From assembly GCA_949373095.1 (NCBI GenBank), contig CASIBY010000003.1, positions 171,631 to 235,630 on the forward strand: a DNA stretch of 64,000 nt, read 5' to 3'. This DNA comes from Candidatus Poseidoniaceae archaeon. Its GTDB lineage: Archaea > Thermoplasmatota > Poseidoniia > Poseidoniales > Poseidoniaceae. The notes below the pieces were generated by a model. It was not told where the DNA came from and did not search any database. It saw only the letters and a list, made by a program, of their open reading frames with translations. A program made the position numbers and the translations under genes. Shown here piece by piece: positions 26,121 to 36,200 of this stretch; position 1 is the first letter of the stretch, and each line of letters starts with the position of its first letter.

Positions 26121-27513
26121 TCAGGAAGAGCCAGTCATGTCTTCTGGGCGAACCCACTGGTCAAATTCATCGTTGGTCAAAAATCCAAGTTCTAATGCCG
26201 ACTCACGAAGAGTTGTACCCTTTTCGTGAGCGTTCTTTGCAATTTTTGCCGATTTATCGTATCCAATATGGTTGTTAAGAGCCGTAACCAGCATGAGTGA
26301 GTTTTCAAGATTGGATTGAATGTTGGCTCGAACCGGCTCCAGTCCTTCCACGCAGCGAGTTCGGAAGGTACGGCAAGCATCGGTCAGTAGGTCAACTGAA
26401 TGCAAGAAATTGTGAATCATCATCGGTTTGAAGACGTTCAACTCAAAGTTTCCTTGACTTCCCCCAATGGTTATTGCGGTATGGTTGCCCATTACTTGAC
26501 AGCAAACCATCGTCAAAGCTTCTGATTGAGTTGGATTGACTTTACCCGGCATGATGGATGAACCTGGCTCGTTTGCTGGGAGTGCAAGTTCACCAAGACC
26601 ACATCGAGGGCCAGACCCGAGCCACCGAACATCGTTGGCGATTTTCATTAACGATACTGCTAGAGTATTCAATGCCCCAGATGCAGCAACTATGGCGTCA
26701 TGAGCAGCAAGTTGTGCAAATTTGTTCTCTGCTGAACAAAAGGTCAAGCCGGTGATGTTGGCGATTTCATCAGCAACCATTTGTGCAAAGAGCGGGTGAG
26801 CGTTGAGTCCAGTTCCAACAGCGGTCCCTCCAAGCGCCAATTCAAAGAGGTCATCCAATGCAAAATCCAATCGTCGCAAATCGGCATCTAACTGAGCGAC
26901 CCATCCTGACGCCTCTTGGCCTAGGGTGAGGGGTACGGCGTCCATCAGAGTGTGTTCTGCCGATCTTGACAATATCCGCCCAAGCCTTGGCTTTAGCGTC
27001 CAATGCATCGCGTAGGGCGCGGACGCTCGGTAACAAGCGATGAGTGAAGCCCTCAGCACCTGCAATGTGCATTGCGGTGGGGAATGTATCGTTCGAAGAT
27101 TGACCGCGATTGACGTGATCGTTTGGATGGACAGGATGCTTTGAACCCATTTCGCCTCCAGCGATTTCAATGGCGCGGTTCGCAATGACCTCATTGGAAT
27201 TCATGTTCGATTGTGTGCCGCTTCCGGTCTGCCAGACGCGCAGTGGGAAGTGGTCGTTGAGATGCCCATCAATGACTTCTTGAGCAGCTGCAATGACGAG
27301 GTCGCCAACTTGAGGGTCAAGTTGCTCGAGGGCAACATTTGTTTTTGCTGCTGCCTGCTTGAGAATACCAAACGCACGAACAACGCCAACAGGCATGGTG
27401 TCGTCTCCGATATCAAAGTTCAACAGTGAACGAGCCGTCTGACATCCGTAGTATCGGTCAACAGGCACTTCGAGTTCGCCCATCGTGTCCTTCTCAATTC
27501 GCATCTCGCCCAT
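26121..27513 (-). CDS. fumC: class II fumarate hydratase, frameshifted by one extra base
   Basis: FumC hydrates fumarate to malate in the TCA cycle. The N-terminal part (27513 down to about 26950) carries [14 protein letters not shown] and [13 protein letters not shown]. The C-terminal part, in another frame, begins [12 protein letters not shown] and carries the signature [14 protein letters not shown]. The two meet exactly at KIGRTH/LMDAVP, where one extra base (26949, T on the coding strand) breaks the frame. Without it the gene encodes 463 residues, the standard length, with every conserved block intact. Read literally, neither half would be active. A sequence error or very recent mutation is more likely than an old pseudogene. 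Confidence 0.88.
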
Positions 27514-27556
27514 ACCATAATGCTGGAACGGCCATCCTAAGAAGATAAGTGACGCA

Positions 27557-28723
27557 TTAAATCGTTTTCAAGAGCCGAAGCGTTGCACTTTCTCCTTGAG
27601 ATAGACCCTGCATTTTCCGTTCCAACTCAACATTCTCCCATGCGGTTCCAAGAGCACCTTTCATCCACGCCTCCATGAACCATGGATGGATATACGACGA
27701 GCGACATACCGCACGAGTGTTGCCTAAATCACTCGCCACGGTGTCAATAACCGCAAGCATCACTTTGCTACGTTGCGCTTCTGATTCAGGAACTTCCCAT
27801 TCACCCTCGCTCCAGATATTGCCGATTGATTCAACATCAGGCATAGCCTTCAGCCATTTCTTCATGGCTTGTGGAGTTTGCACCTTTGATAGGAATGCGA
27901 GTCGTTCAGCACAACGGGAGGTTGCAGCCCAAGTACGGAAATTTTTTGCTGTAAATCCTTCACCACTACTTTCCCGAATGTATTGGTTGATGTGTTCTGC
28001 TTTGAGGTCCACCTCATTTCCGGCTTCTGAAATGTACATGAATAAATCAGCGTCCTTTGCTCCGAGACGATTTGTACGCAAAATGAGGTCAACCAAATAA
28101 TCATCTTCAATTTTGATTTCCCAGTCCTTGTTGGATTTCCCAGTGAACGTGAAAATAACATCGTGTTTACCCTCCGCCTCATCTCCTCGGATGTGCTTAA
28201 CGTGCATTGATTTCAGCGTTGTGAGTCCATAGGATTCATTCAAGCGAGCATATTCATCACTACCGACGCGAATATTGTGGAGGTCCATGAGTCGAACCAC
28301 GAGCGCAGAAACGGTCTCAAGCGACATCGTTTTTCCTCCTAAATCCCGTTCAATTTGCCTTCGAAGGCGGGGTAATTGGGATGCGAAATAGACGACATCG
28401 TCGTACTTCATTTCAGCGGTTATTTCGACCCAATCCGGATGGTAGCGGTACTGAAGTCGACCCTTTGTATCCTTCCCAGTGGCTTGAATGTGACCTCTCG
28501 GGTTTGGGCAAATCCAAACATCAACCCAGCCAGGCGGGAGAGCCATAGAATTCCAACGCACTACGATGTCTTCTTCTGTTATTGGGTCGCCATTGGACGA
28601 GAAATAATTCCACTCGTATTCTCCCTCCGCCTCAGAGCCATTTTGACGGGTTACACCTCGCAACGAGGGGTCGCTCCTTACCAATGTAGCACGGCGAAGT
28701 GCTTCACTTGCGTCAACCGCCAT
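27557..28723 (-). CDS. DNA topoisomerase IB (bacterial/poxvirus type)
   Basis: This type IB topoisomerase relaxes supercoils through a 3'-phosphotyrosine nick. The N-terminal domain has [22 protein letters not shown] and [11 protein letters not shown]. The catalytic domain has the first arginine block ([18 protein letters not shown]), the hairpin lysine in [19 protein letters not shown] with the second arginine, and nucleophile Tyr344 in VCRSSYIHP. The length of 388 is slightly above bacterial forms (about 350). This form differs from the eukaryote-type TopIB of Thaumarchaeota, so it was probably acquired from bacteria. It is 43 bases upstream of fumC. Confidence 0.9.
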   Translation of the reverse strand: MAVDASEALRRATLVRSDPSLRGVTRQNGSEAEGEYEWNYFSSNGDPITEEDIVVRWNSMALPPGWVDVWICPNPRGHIQATGKDTKGRLQYRYHPDWVEITAEMKYDDVVYFASQLPRLRRQIERDLGGKTMSLETVSALVVRLMDLHNIRVGSDEYARLNESYGLTTLKSMHVKHIRGDEAEGKHDVIFTFTGKSNKDWEIKIEDDYLVDLILRTNRLGAKDADLFMYISEAGNEVDLKAEHINQYIRESSGEGFTAKNFRTWAATSRCAERLAFLSKVQTPQAMKKWLKAMPDVESIGNIWSEGEWEVPESEAQRSKVMLAVIDTVASDLGNTRAVCRSSYIHPWFMEAWMKGALGTAWENVELERKMQGLSQGESATLRLLKTI

Positions 28724-28801
28724 AGGTCGGCCTTTCCTTATGAGTCAAGAACCTACGGGCTGTATTCAATCAGCGGCGTGTTCTTTTGGAGAGCAGGTTA
28801 T

Positions 28802-29284
28802 TCATTCAATGACAGAGCAGCGGATGATTTGCTGAGGTTGTGCTGGGCGGTCACCGGGTAGCTTGACGCATCCCTCGATTACTTTGACAATGTCCATGCC
28901 TTCAGAAACTTCACCAAATACAGCGTGATTTCCATTTAGCCAAGGTGTAGCGACGGTGGTTAAGAAAAACTGGGACCCTCCGGTGTTACGGCCAGCATTT
29001 GCCATTGAGAGCACTCCTGGTTTGTCATGCTTGAGGGCGAGGGCGGAGGGTTCGCAAGGAATTTTCCAGCCAGGGCCGCCGGTTCCAGCACTTCGGGCGT
29101 TTGGATCTTTGGAATGTGGACAGCCACCTTGAATCATGAAGTCTTCAATGACGCGGTGAAAGTGGAGGCCATCGTAATGCCCCATGTTAACGAGTTTGAC
29201 AAAATTAGCAACTGTATCGGGTGCGCTGCCGTGAAATAGGTCAATCGTAATGTTTCCTGCACTGGTTTCCATGAGAACTTGCAT
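28802..29284 (-). CDS. cyclophilin-type peptidyl-prolyl isomerase
   Basis: It catalyses cis-trans isomerisation of peptidyl-proline bonds. The active-site blocks are present: HFHRVIEDFMIQGG (catalytic Arg about residue 44), MANAGRNTGGSQFFL and NGNHAVFGEV, although the usual Trp-Leu-Asp-Gly is WLNGNH. The 160-residue single-domain form with no signal peptide suggests a cytosolic enzyme. It is divergent from the glutathione peroxidase gene, with an 88-base shared promoter region. Confidence 0.93.
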   Translation of the reverse strand: MQVLMETSAGNITIDLFHGSAPDTVANFVKLVNMGHYDGLHFHRVIEDFMIQGGCPHSKDPNARSAGTGGPGWKIPCEPSALALKHDKPGVLSMANAGRNTGGSQFFLTTVATPWLNGNHAVFGEVSEGMDIVKVIEGCVKLPGDRPAQPQQIIRCSVIE

Positions 29285-29372
29285 GGCTGGACCACAAGGC
29301 GGCGATTCAAGAGGCTTTGGATGGACTAGGAATGAACCACATCTTCATAATGCCCTCGCTGGAGGGTAAATT

Positions 29373-29825
29373 ATGCCCGAAGCACTTGATATCAACATTA
29401 CCACAATGGAAGGAACACATACAACTCTACGAGAACTTGGCGGAACCCGCTGGCTTGTTGTCAACGTTGCGAGTGCATGCGGAGCAACTCCACAATACAA
29501 AGGACTCCAAGACATCCACGCAGGAAATGATGACATAACCGTAGTCGGTTTTCCCTGCAATCAGTTCGGGGCACAAGAGCCCGGAACCAACGCTGAAATT
29601 TGTGAATTTACGGCTGAAAAGTACGACGTATCCTTCCCACTCATGGCGAAGGTCAATGTCAAAGGAGAAGGTAAAACAGGCCTCTATTCCATTCTGAGTG
29701 AAGTCGCTGACGCAGATGGGTATTCAGGTGATATTCGCTGGAATTTTGAGAAGTTCCTCATCGAAGCAGATGGAACCATCCAACGTTTTTCCACCCGCAT
29801 CACGCCTGAGAGCATCTCACTTTGA
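29373..29825 (+). CDS. glutathione peroxidase-family thiol peroxidase (Cys type)
   Basis: It reduces hydroperoxides, probably with thioredoxin or glutaredoxin as donor. The catalytic residue is Cys36 in NVASACGATPQY, replacing the selenocysteine of animal enzymes. GFPCNQFGAQEPG (about 59-71) and RWNFEKFLI supply the conserved Gln, Trp and Asn of the active site. The length of 150 residues is normal for bacterial forms. It is followed 40 bases later by the PIN-TPR gene, with a hairpin in the gap. Confidence 0.92.
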   Translation: MPEALDINITTMEGTHTTLRELGGTRWLVVNVASACGATPQYKGLQDIHAGNDDITVVGFPCNQFGAQEPGTNAEICEFTAEKYDVSFPLMAKVNVKGEGKTGLYSILSEVADADGYSGDIRWNFEKFLIEADGTIQRFSTRITPESISL

Positions 29826-29862
29826 AGCAGTAAGAACCATGCCCTTACTGCTGAAGCAGTAA
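29826..29862 (+). repeat. hairpin plus direct repeat between the peroxidase and PIN-TPR genes
   Basis: AGCAGTAAG (29826-29834) pairs perfectly with CTTACTGCT (29844-29852) across a nine-base loop. A third copy, AGCAGTAA (29855-29862), follows directly before the ATG at 29865. The 3' arm could therefore pair with either the upstream or the downstream copy, giving two alternative structures, one of which would occlude the start codon region. Confidence 0.6.
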
Positions 29863-29864
29863 CC

Positions 29865-31409
29865 ATGAGCCAAGCATGGGTTGTTGATTCAAACTGTTTT
29901 ATCCACTTGGGGCAAAAAGGAAAAGAGAAGGTCGTTGAAGACCTTAAGTCTGCCCTAAACGGTGCGAAATTACTCATTACGCCGGGCGTAAAAGACGAGG
30001 TCGCCACGGTTAGCATGCGTAAAATATCCGGGCGTCCAAACCTTCTGGTGTTGTTTGACACTTTGTTACATTCCACTCCTGTTGAGGAAGAAGATGTCCG
30101 CAAACTGGCAACCAAGATTGGTGAACGAGCGGCTCCCCAAGACGTAGATCTATCGCTGATGGTTCTTGCAGACCAGTTGGGTAGCGACGGAGCAGAAGTG
30201 ATTCTCGTTTCGGATGATTTCAAAATGACGACCACCGCTGAAACTGCAGATCTCGCCTTCACTACATGCCCCCCATCGACATTCATTGAACGACTCATCG
30301 AAGGGGGTGTTGAGGAGGGGAGAGATGAACGATTACGCAGCTTATCTCGACAGGTAAGGGCGTCCGAAATGAAGTATGCTATTAGCCGACGAGACGAATA
30401 CGACGTGCAGAAAAAACTGACGTGGATGGTAGATTCACTGCTCGCATCTGCCCACACTATGGCGGAAGAACATGAATCGGATGAGGTTGAGGTTGATGAA
30501 AGCCGATTGATTGCTGACTTGACTCGTACCATTCGCGGTTACGACATCAAGTCTAAGCGACTTGAAGCCCTTGGAAACCTCCCAGCAATCTGCCAACCCG
30601 TTCAACGTTTGGACCAACATCTTTCTTCACTGCGTACATCTGCTGAAGATAACATACCTGCGACTCTAAGAGCGACCAAGACCCTTCTTACCGATGTCAT
30701 GGAACAGGTCGGTTTGGGTCTCGCTCCCCTCGATGAGGCCAAAGCAGAAATCGCACACAGAGCGATGGCCGGGAGTTTACTTCGTACAGAATCCGCCCTA
30801 GGCGTTTTGGAAGGGATGGAAGGAGAAATGGAACAGGCCCGTAACCATCTTGTTCGTGCACTCCATCTTGCAACTCTTGTCGACGACGTGGACTCAGAGC
30901 GCAAAGCAATGCGTAGATTAGGAGTTTTAGCCCTCTACGCCGGTAACCTTCAGCGTTCGTTTGACCTGCTTGCAGCAGCGACCAACCAACCCACATCAAA
31001 TCCCGCTGACACCCTACCTTCACTTGTTCTTTCAGCCATCGTTGCTATGCTGCTTGAACAAGGGGCTGATGCCCAAGAGCGCGTTGAACATGCAGCATCT
31101 ATCCTTTCCGAATCTCCACTTGAAGGAGCGGACGCATTAGATAGGTTGGGCAGTATTTTACTCGCGATCGACCGTCCAGATTTAGCCGTCGAATTGTTTG
31201 ATGAAGCAATGGAACTCGCACTTATTGGAAACGACGAAATGAGACTTGAATCCATAGCCCATCGTTTACTTCAGGCCGAAACAGCGCTAGGAGTGAGTGA
31301 ACATGACGATGCATCTTCGCTACGGATGCTACTTGACGGACTCACCTCAGGTAACCAAGGCGAAAGCAAGACCAAAGCAATGAGTCAAGTCTCAACAAGC
31401 GATGCTTAA
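29865..31409 (+). CDS. PIN-domain protein with C-terminal TPR-like repeats
   Basis: The N-terminal 130 residues look like a PIN nuclease domain: Asp8 in VVDSNCF, Glu45 in GVKDEVA, Asp93/Asp95 in PQDVDLSLMVLA, and VSDDFKM (Asp117, Asp118). This carboxylate set would bind metal for RNA cleavage. Residues 170-290 are charged and helical. About 290-490 form TPR-like helical pairs rich in Ala and Leu (MEQARNHLVRALHLATL, PDLAVELFDEAMELAL). At 514 residues it is much larger than toxin-type PIN proteins, and no antitoxin-like gene is adjacent. An RNA-processing or decay role is inferred. Confidence 0.7.
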   Translation: MSQAWVVDSNCFIHLGQKGKEKVVEDLKSALNGAKLLITPGVKDEVATVSMRKISGRPNLLVLFDTLLHSTPVEEEDVRKLATKIGERAAPQDVDLSLMVLADQLGSDGAEVILVSDDFKMTTTAETADLAFTTCPPSTFIERLIEGGVEEGRDERLRSLSRQVRASEMKYAISRRDEYDVQKKLTWMVDSLLASAHTMAEEHESDEVEVDESRLIADLTRTIRGYDIKSKRLEALGNLPAICQPVQRLDQHLSSLRTSAEDNIPATLRATKTLLTDVMEQVGLGLAPLDEAKAEIAHRAMAGSLLRTESALGVLEGMEGEMEQARNHLVRALHLATLVDDVDSERKAMRRLGVLALYAGNLQRSFDLLAAATNQPTSNPADTLPSLVLSAIVAMLLEQGADAQERVEHAASILSESPLEGADALDRLGSILLAIDRPDLAVELFDEAMELALIGNDEMRLESIAHRLLQAETALGVSEHDDASSLRMLLDGLTSGNQGESKTKAMSQVSTSDA

Positions 31410-31418
31410 CGAGGTGTT

Positions 31419-33066
31419 TCACTCAAGAGGGGCGGGTGCTGACGCATTAACTGCAGGTGAAACTCCAGCCTCGTACCGCTTGAAGTTGTCATTGAACATT
31501 TCAGCCAATTTGTTTGCAGTAGCATCGTAAGCATCACCATCAGTCCACGTTGTCCGTGGCTGGAGAACTTCAGAAGGTACGCCTGGGCAACTGGTTGGGA
31601 CTTCAAACCCAAACCGACCGTCAGTGATGTACTCAACAGCGTCCAAATCTCCGTCAAGCGCAGCGTTGAGCATGGCTCGTGTGTACTTGATTTTCATCCT
31701 GTTTCCTTCGCCGTAAGCGCCACCGGACCAGCCGGTATTGATGAGCCAAGCCGTGGAGCCATGTTCTGCCATTTTGTCGGACAAAAGGTCAGCATAAACA
31801 CCGGGGTGCATGGGCATGAAAGGTTCTCCAAAGCAGGCGGAGAAGGTAGCTTGTGGTTCTTTGACTCCGATCTCCGTTCCAGCAACTTTAGCCGTGTAGC
31901 CCGAGATGAAATGGTATGCAGCCTGAGAAGGGGTTAGCCGTGAGATTGGAGGCAGTACTCCGAAGGCATCACACGTGAGGAAAATCACATTTTGAGGGTG
32001 ACCGCCCTTTGAGTCGCCAGTTCGGTTTTCGATAAATTCAATCGGATAAGACCCGCGGGTATTTTGGGTCTTTGAGGTGTCATGGAAGTCTGGGACGCCT
32101 TCTCCGTTCAATACCACATTCTCCAAGACCGTTCCAAATCGGCGCGTCGTTCCAAAGATAGCAGGCTCGTCTTCTTCGGAAAGGTCAATGAGTTTTGCAT
32201 AACATCCTCCTTCAAAATTGAACACACCATTGGAGCCCCAGCCGTGCTCATCGTCTCCAATGAGGGCTCGCTTAGGGTCTGCAGATAGAGGTTGTTTTTC
32301 CAGTTCCAGAAAGTCCAAAGAAAATCGCTGTGTTCTCTCCGGTTGTGTTTGCAGAGCAGTGCATTGGGAGAATGCCTTTCTTCGGAAGAATGAGGTTCAT
32401 GACAGAGAAGATGGACTTCTTGATTTCTCCAGCATAGCGTGTTCCACCGATGATGACTTCCTTAGCAGCGTAGTTCACGATAACGAAACACTGCGAGTTC
32501 AGCCCGTCTTGTTCTGCATCTGCTTCGAAATGAGGCGCGTGGAGGACGGTGAATTCAGGGGTATGATCGGCCATTTGGGCTTCATCGGGCCGAATGAACA
32601 TGTTGCGTGCGAAGGTGTTGTGCCATGCGTTATGGTTGATAACGCGGATAGGTAGAGCTTCTGAGAAGTCTGCACCACAATACAGGTCTTGTACGAAAAG
32701 AGCGTCTTGGGCAGAGAGGTAGTCCACTACCTTTGCACGCATTCGCTCGAAGGTTTCGAGATTGGTAGAGACGTTAACCTCGCCCCAGTTAATGTCGTCA
32801 GTGACGGTTGCTTCGTCAACGATGAATTTGTCGTTCGGGGACCGACCTGTACGCTCCCCTGTTTCGGTTACCAAAGCACCGTGAGCGCTCAAGTTTCCTT
32901 CGCTGCGAGATACTGCGAGGTTGATTAAATCGCCAGCAGCGAGGTTCCAATAAACCTCTCCTGATGGTGTAATGCCGTATTTTCCGAGGTCCCCTGAAGG
33001 GGTGCCGTGGACGCCGCCCATGCCGACCGTTTCTGCCGCCCCTCTTTGTCCCTTTTGGCTGTTCAT
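31419..33066 (-). CDS. pckA: ATP-dependent phosphoenolpyruvate carboxykinase, frameshifted by one extra base
   Basis: PckA converts oxaloacetate and ATP to PEP, CO2 and ADP for gluconeogenesis. The N-terminal part has [12 protein letters not shown] and [12 protein letters not shown] and runs to the P-loop GLSGTGKTT (residues 251-259). The downstream part, in another frame, starts [17 protein letters not shown] and continues through [21 protein letters not shown] and NTGWSGG. The halves meet inside the conserved KTT/LSADPKR segment, where one extra base (32289) shifts the frame. Corrected, it encodes 548 residues, the normal length. Catalytic residues are intact on both sides. I use the ATG at 33066; one at 33114 is in frame. 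Confidence 0.88.
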
Positions 33067-33210
33067 TCCTCTTCTCCAAGCATTTCTTCTTAACTTCCAG
33101 TACTCGGGTTTCAAAAAACCATGACGCCATAACGGCGAAGTACGACGGTTTGGACCATTTGCCGATTAAACAACGGTCATATTCAAGGCGGCGAGGCCTC
33201 ACCAAGTCTC

Positions 33211-36200
33211 ATGGACGACCAAAGCGGAACCCGAACGGGTCCTGCAGGTGAGGATGAAGTCTTGCGCAAGAAGGAGTTTGGACGCGCACGTGGCATGAAC
33301 CTCGGGGCGTTTATGGTGGCTTCTGATGACTCAGAGAACACGGAACAACTTCCGGCTGAGGGTGAGGCGTCTGCGGAAAAAGAAGTTGATGCTGCAGTTG
33401 GAACATTAAACGAAATCTTCACCACTGATTCAGAACCGGTTAACGACGAAGAAACGGTAGACTCTGTTACTCAAATAGCGATACACGCCGAACAGCAGAT
33501 CAGCCGTGTCATGATGGTGATGATGGTCCTCATTTGGACCGCCATCGGAGCCTTGGTAGGAACTGTCTTCCCCCCTCTTCTCAGCGCAGCAGGTCTTCTT
33601 GCAATGGCGATATTTGGTTTCGGCTTGGGTGAGCGCTGGATTCCGCGTCCATCTATGCATCTTCTGGGAATAACGTGGGTCATTATCTCAATGAAGTTGC
33701 TTTACGGATTAGCACTTGACGCTTGGAGCTGGGGTTGGTTTGATTCCAGTCCAATAGGAAGTAGCGAAACTCTCGGCATTGTGATGTTGGCCCTAGTAGG
33801 TCTCAACGTTGCAGTTGCCTTCCGTCACGATGAGGACGCTATCGCAGCGCAATCTGCCTTGGTCCTCTTCGCAGTAGGGAGTTCCGCAGGAGCCGTCTAT
33901 GGGGGGGCAGGAGTTGCAATCTTCATTCTTCTGGCTATGGCGCTCATGCACGTGCTGGCATTGTTGCGGTCTTCGGGAAATTTGGCCAGCCTTGGCATAT
34001 CGATCTCCTACCTTTGGGTGGGTGTTCACGCGCTATCAGATGATTGGACCATACTATCTTTGACGTTGATCCCTATTGAGAACGACCTCACTCTCTTCCT
34101 TCTTTTGGCGGTCGTTAGTGCAGCAAATGCGGCCATGGCAGCAGTGTTTGTTCACCATGAAAATTGGCTCAGTTCCGCAGCCAACGCACTTGGGTTGGGC
34201 AAACCCGGCCTTTGGGCGGTATCCGTATCCATTGGAATGATCGGCGCTCTCATGGCCATTGCAGCTCACCGGTCAGAAACAGGATATGCGCTCGCCCAAT
34301 TGATGCTCCTCGCCACAGCGTTCAGTGCCTCTTACCTTGTGGTTCGTGGCGTTTCTTGGACGAGATTGATGCCGTATCTCCTCGGCCCTACGCCGTTTTT
34401 ACTTGCTGGATTGGCCTTGATGGTTACGGGAACTGTATCCATAGATTGGCCGTTTGGCCTTGAAGCATACTCTATTTTTGCTTCGTTAATGGCTGCATTA
34501 ACCGTCATGGTTCTTCTGCAACATCAGACCAGTGTTTCCGACCATGTGCTCTGGGTTGGAGGCATTGCGGTTGTTATCCTCCTCACCTTACTGATTCCTG
34601 CGGAGGGCGGTGGAACGAATTCGAGAATCCTTCTTGCTACACAAGGAATTGTATGGTTGGGACTCGCGGGGCTTGCACTGCTTCGCCGCTCTCCAAGCAT
34701 TGCAGGAGTCGCCGTTCTGACGCCTTACCTTTGGTTGCTCGTCTTTGCCACAGACTTCGAATCACGCCTTGTTAGTTCGGACCTGCTCCCTATCGTTCTT
34801 GCAGAACAAGATGTTGCGATTTGGATGGCTCTGTTGGTGGTCCAACAGGTAGGCGTGAACATATCTCTTGGCAGTTCAAATCTCAATCTTGCAGGGCGTC
34901 TTGGTGGCTTCTCTGAAATCAGTGCCCGACTTCGAGATTCCAAAGCATTGAACCTCTGGAACATTAGTTTCGTACTCGCCGTGCTGACCTTCGTTTCAAT
35001 GGCCCGTCCACAGAGCCTTACTGGGATTGGACTCTTTGGAGGCATGTCACTGCTGATCTTGTCCCATGCATTCCTCGTGCTCCAAGACGTTCACAGAGGA
35101 AAACCACGAACCCTGTTTACCGTGTGGTGCGTTGCGGCCATTGCCCTTTCGTGGAAATTCGGTCAAGAAGCGATTTGGGCTCTGATTCTCGTTCTTGCAA
35201 GCAGCCTTCTTCTCCTCGCAGCAGAGCGACGTCAAAGAGAAGGCAGGACAAAGGAAGAGTTGGAACAATTAGAGGCCCTCCCTGGACGATTGCTCACCCT
35301 ACACCTTGGCATCATTACCGCCTTGTTCCTCATCATTGGACTTGAGCCTCAGCGGCAAGCTGTTCTGACCGGTCAAGACGGATGGCTGAATGAAGTCGAT
35401 AATCTTCGCATGCTAACAGTTCTTGGAGGGATATCTTTGGTCATCTACATGAATCGGATTATGAAAATCGAATCGCTTCTCACCCCTACTGTAGGTGCGC
35501 TTGGATTGTTGATTGGCATGGCCTTAGCAGGTCAAGGGATGGACCAAGTAGAAATCCAACTTGCAGCATTGATTCTCTTCGTTGTCACCGGCGCTTACTT
35601 GGCTCTTCAAGGAGAAGTGAGGTCAGGATTGAAAGCACTTGCAGCCCAAGAACAACGCCGTGAAGAATTTGATGCAAAACGAGAACGCCTCCGACATTTA
35701 GTTGCTGATGATGGGGCTGCAGATACGACCACCTCAGTTCAGCTCAAGCACCTTGATGCAGAGATGTTACGTCTTGCAGAAGCCCAACGAAAGCGGTCCA
35801 AACGAACTGATACGGGCGCGGCAGACGACCTCATAGTGGGGGATATTCATTACCGCCCGATCATCATTCTCATGTTCCTCGGCGTGGCATTCCTAGGTGC
35901 TGCTTGGGTTTCTTTTGCAACAGGCGGTGGGCTGCAAGCCCTAATGTTCAGCGCTGTTCTTTCGGTTCTCATGGTCGGCCTCTCTCGCTTGCGTGCGAAT
36001 TCTATCGGGTTACGACTCCCAGACATTGCTGGGGTAGAGTCTCCAATTGCGTTTTGCATGACAGGCTTGGTAGTCGTTCATCTTGCTGGACGTATGACGA
36101 CCGGCGTCCTTGATGGAGAAGATGCGCTCCATCTCTTTGTTCTCATGGGTGCACTTGGCGTTCTTGGCGGCATGGGGTTGATTGGGCGCAACGACCTAGG

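Noticed and set aside
29373-29825. Possible selenoprotein (glutathione peroxidase family)
   Set aside because: The catalytic position is a normal Cys codon at residue 36, there is no in-frame TGA and no SECIS-like element is needed.
29865-31409. VapC-type toxin of a toxin-antitoxin pair
   Set aside because: The protein is 514 residues with a TPR-like region, and the upstream gene is a peroxidase, not an antitoxin.
32218-32655. 145-residue plus-strand frame across the pckA break
   Set aside because: It is antisense to the two conserved PEPCK halves and encodes no recognisable protein.
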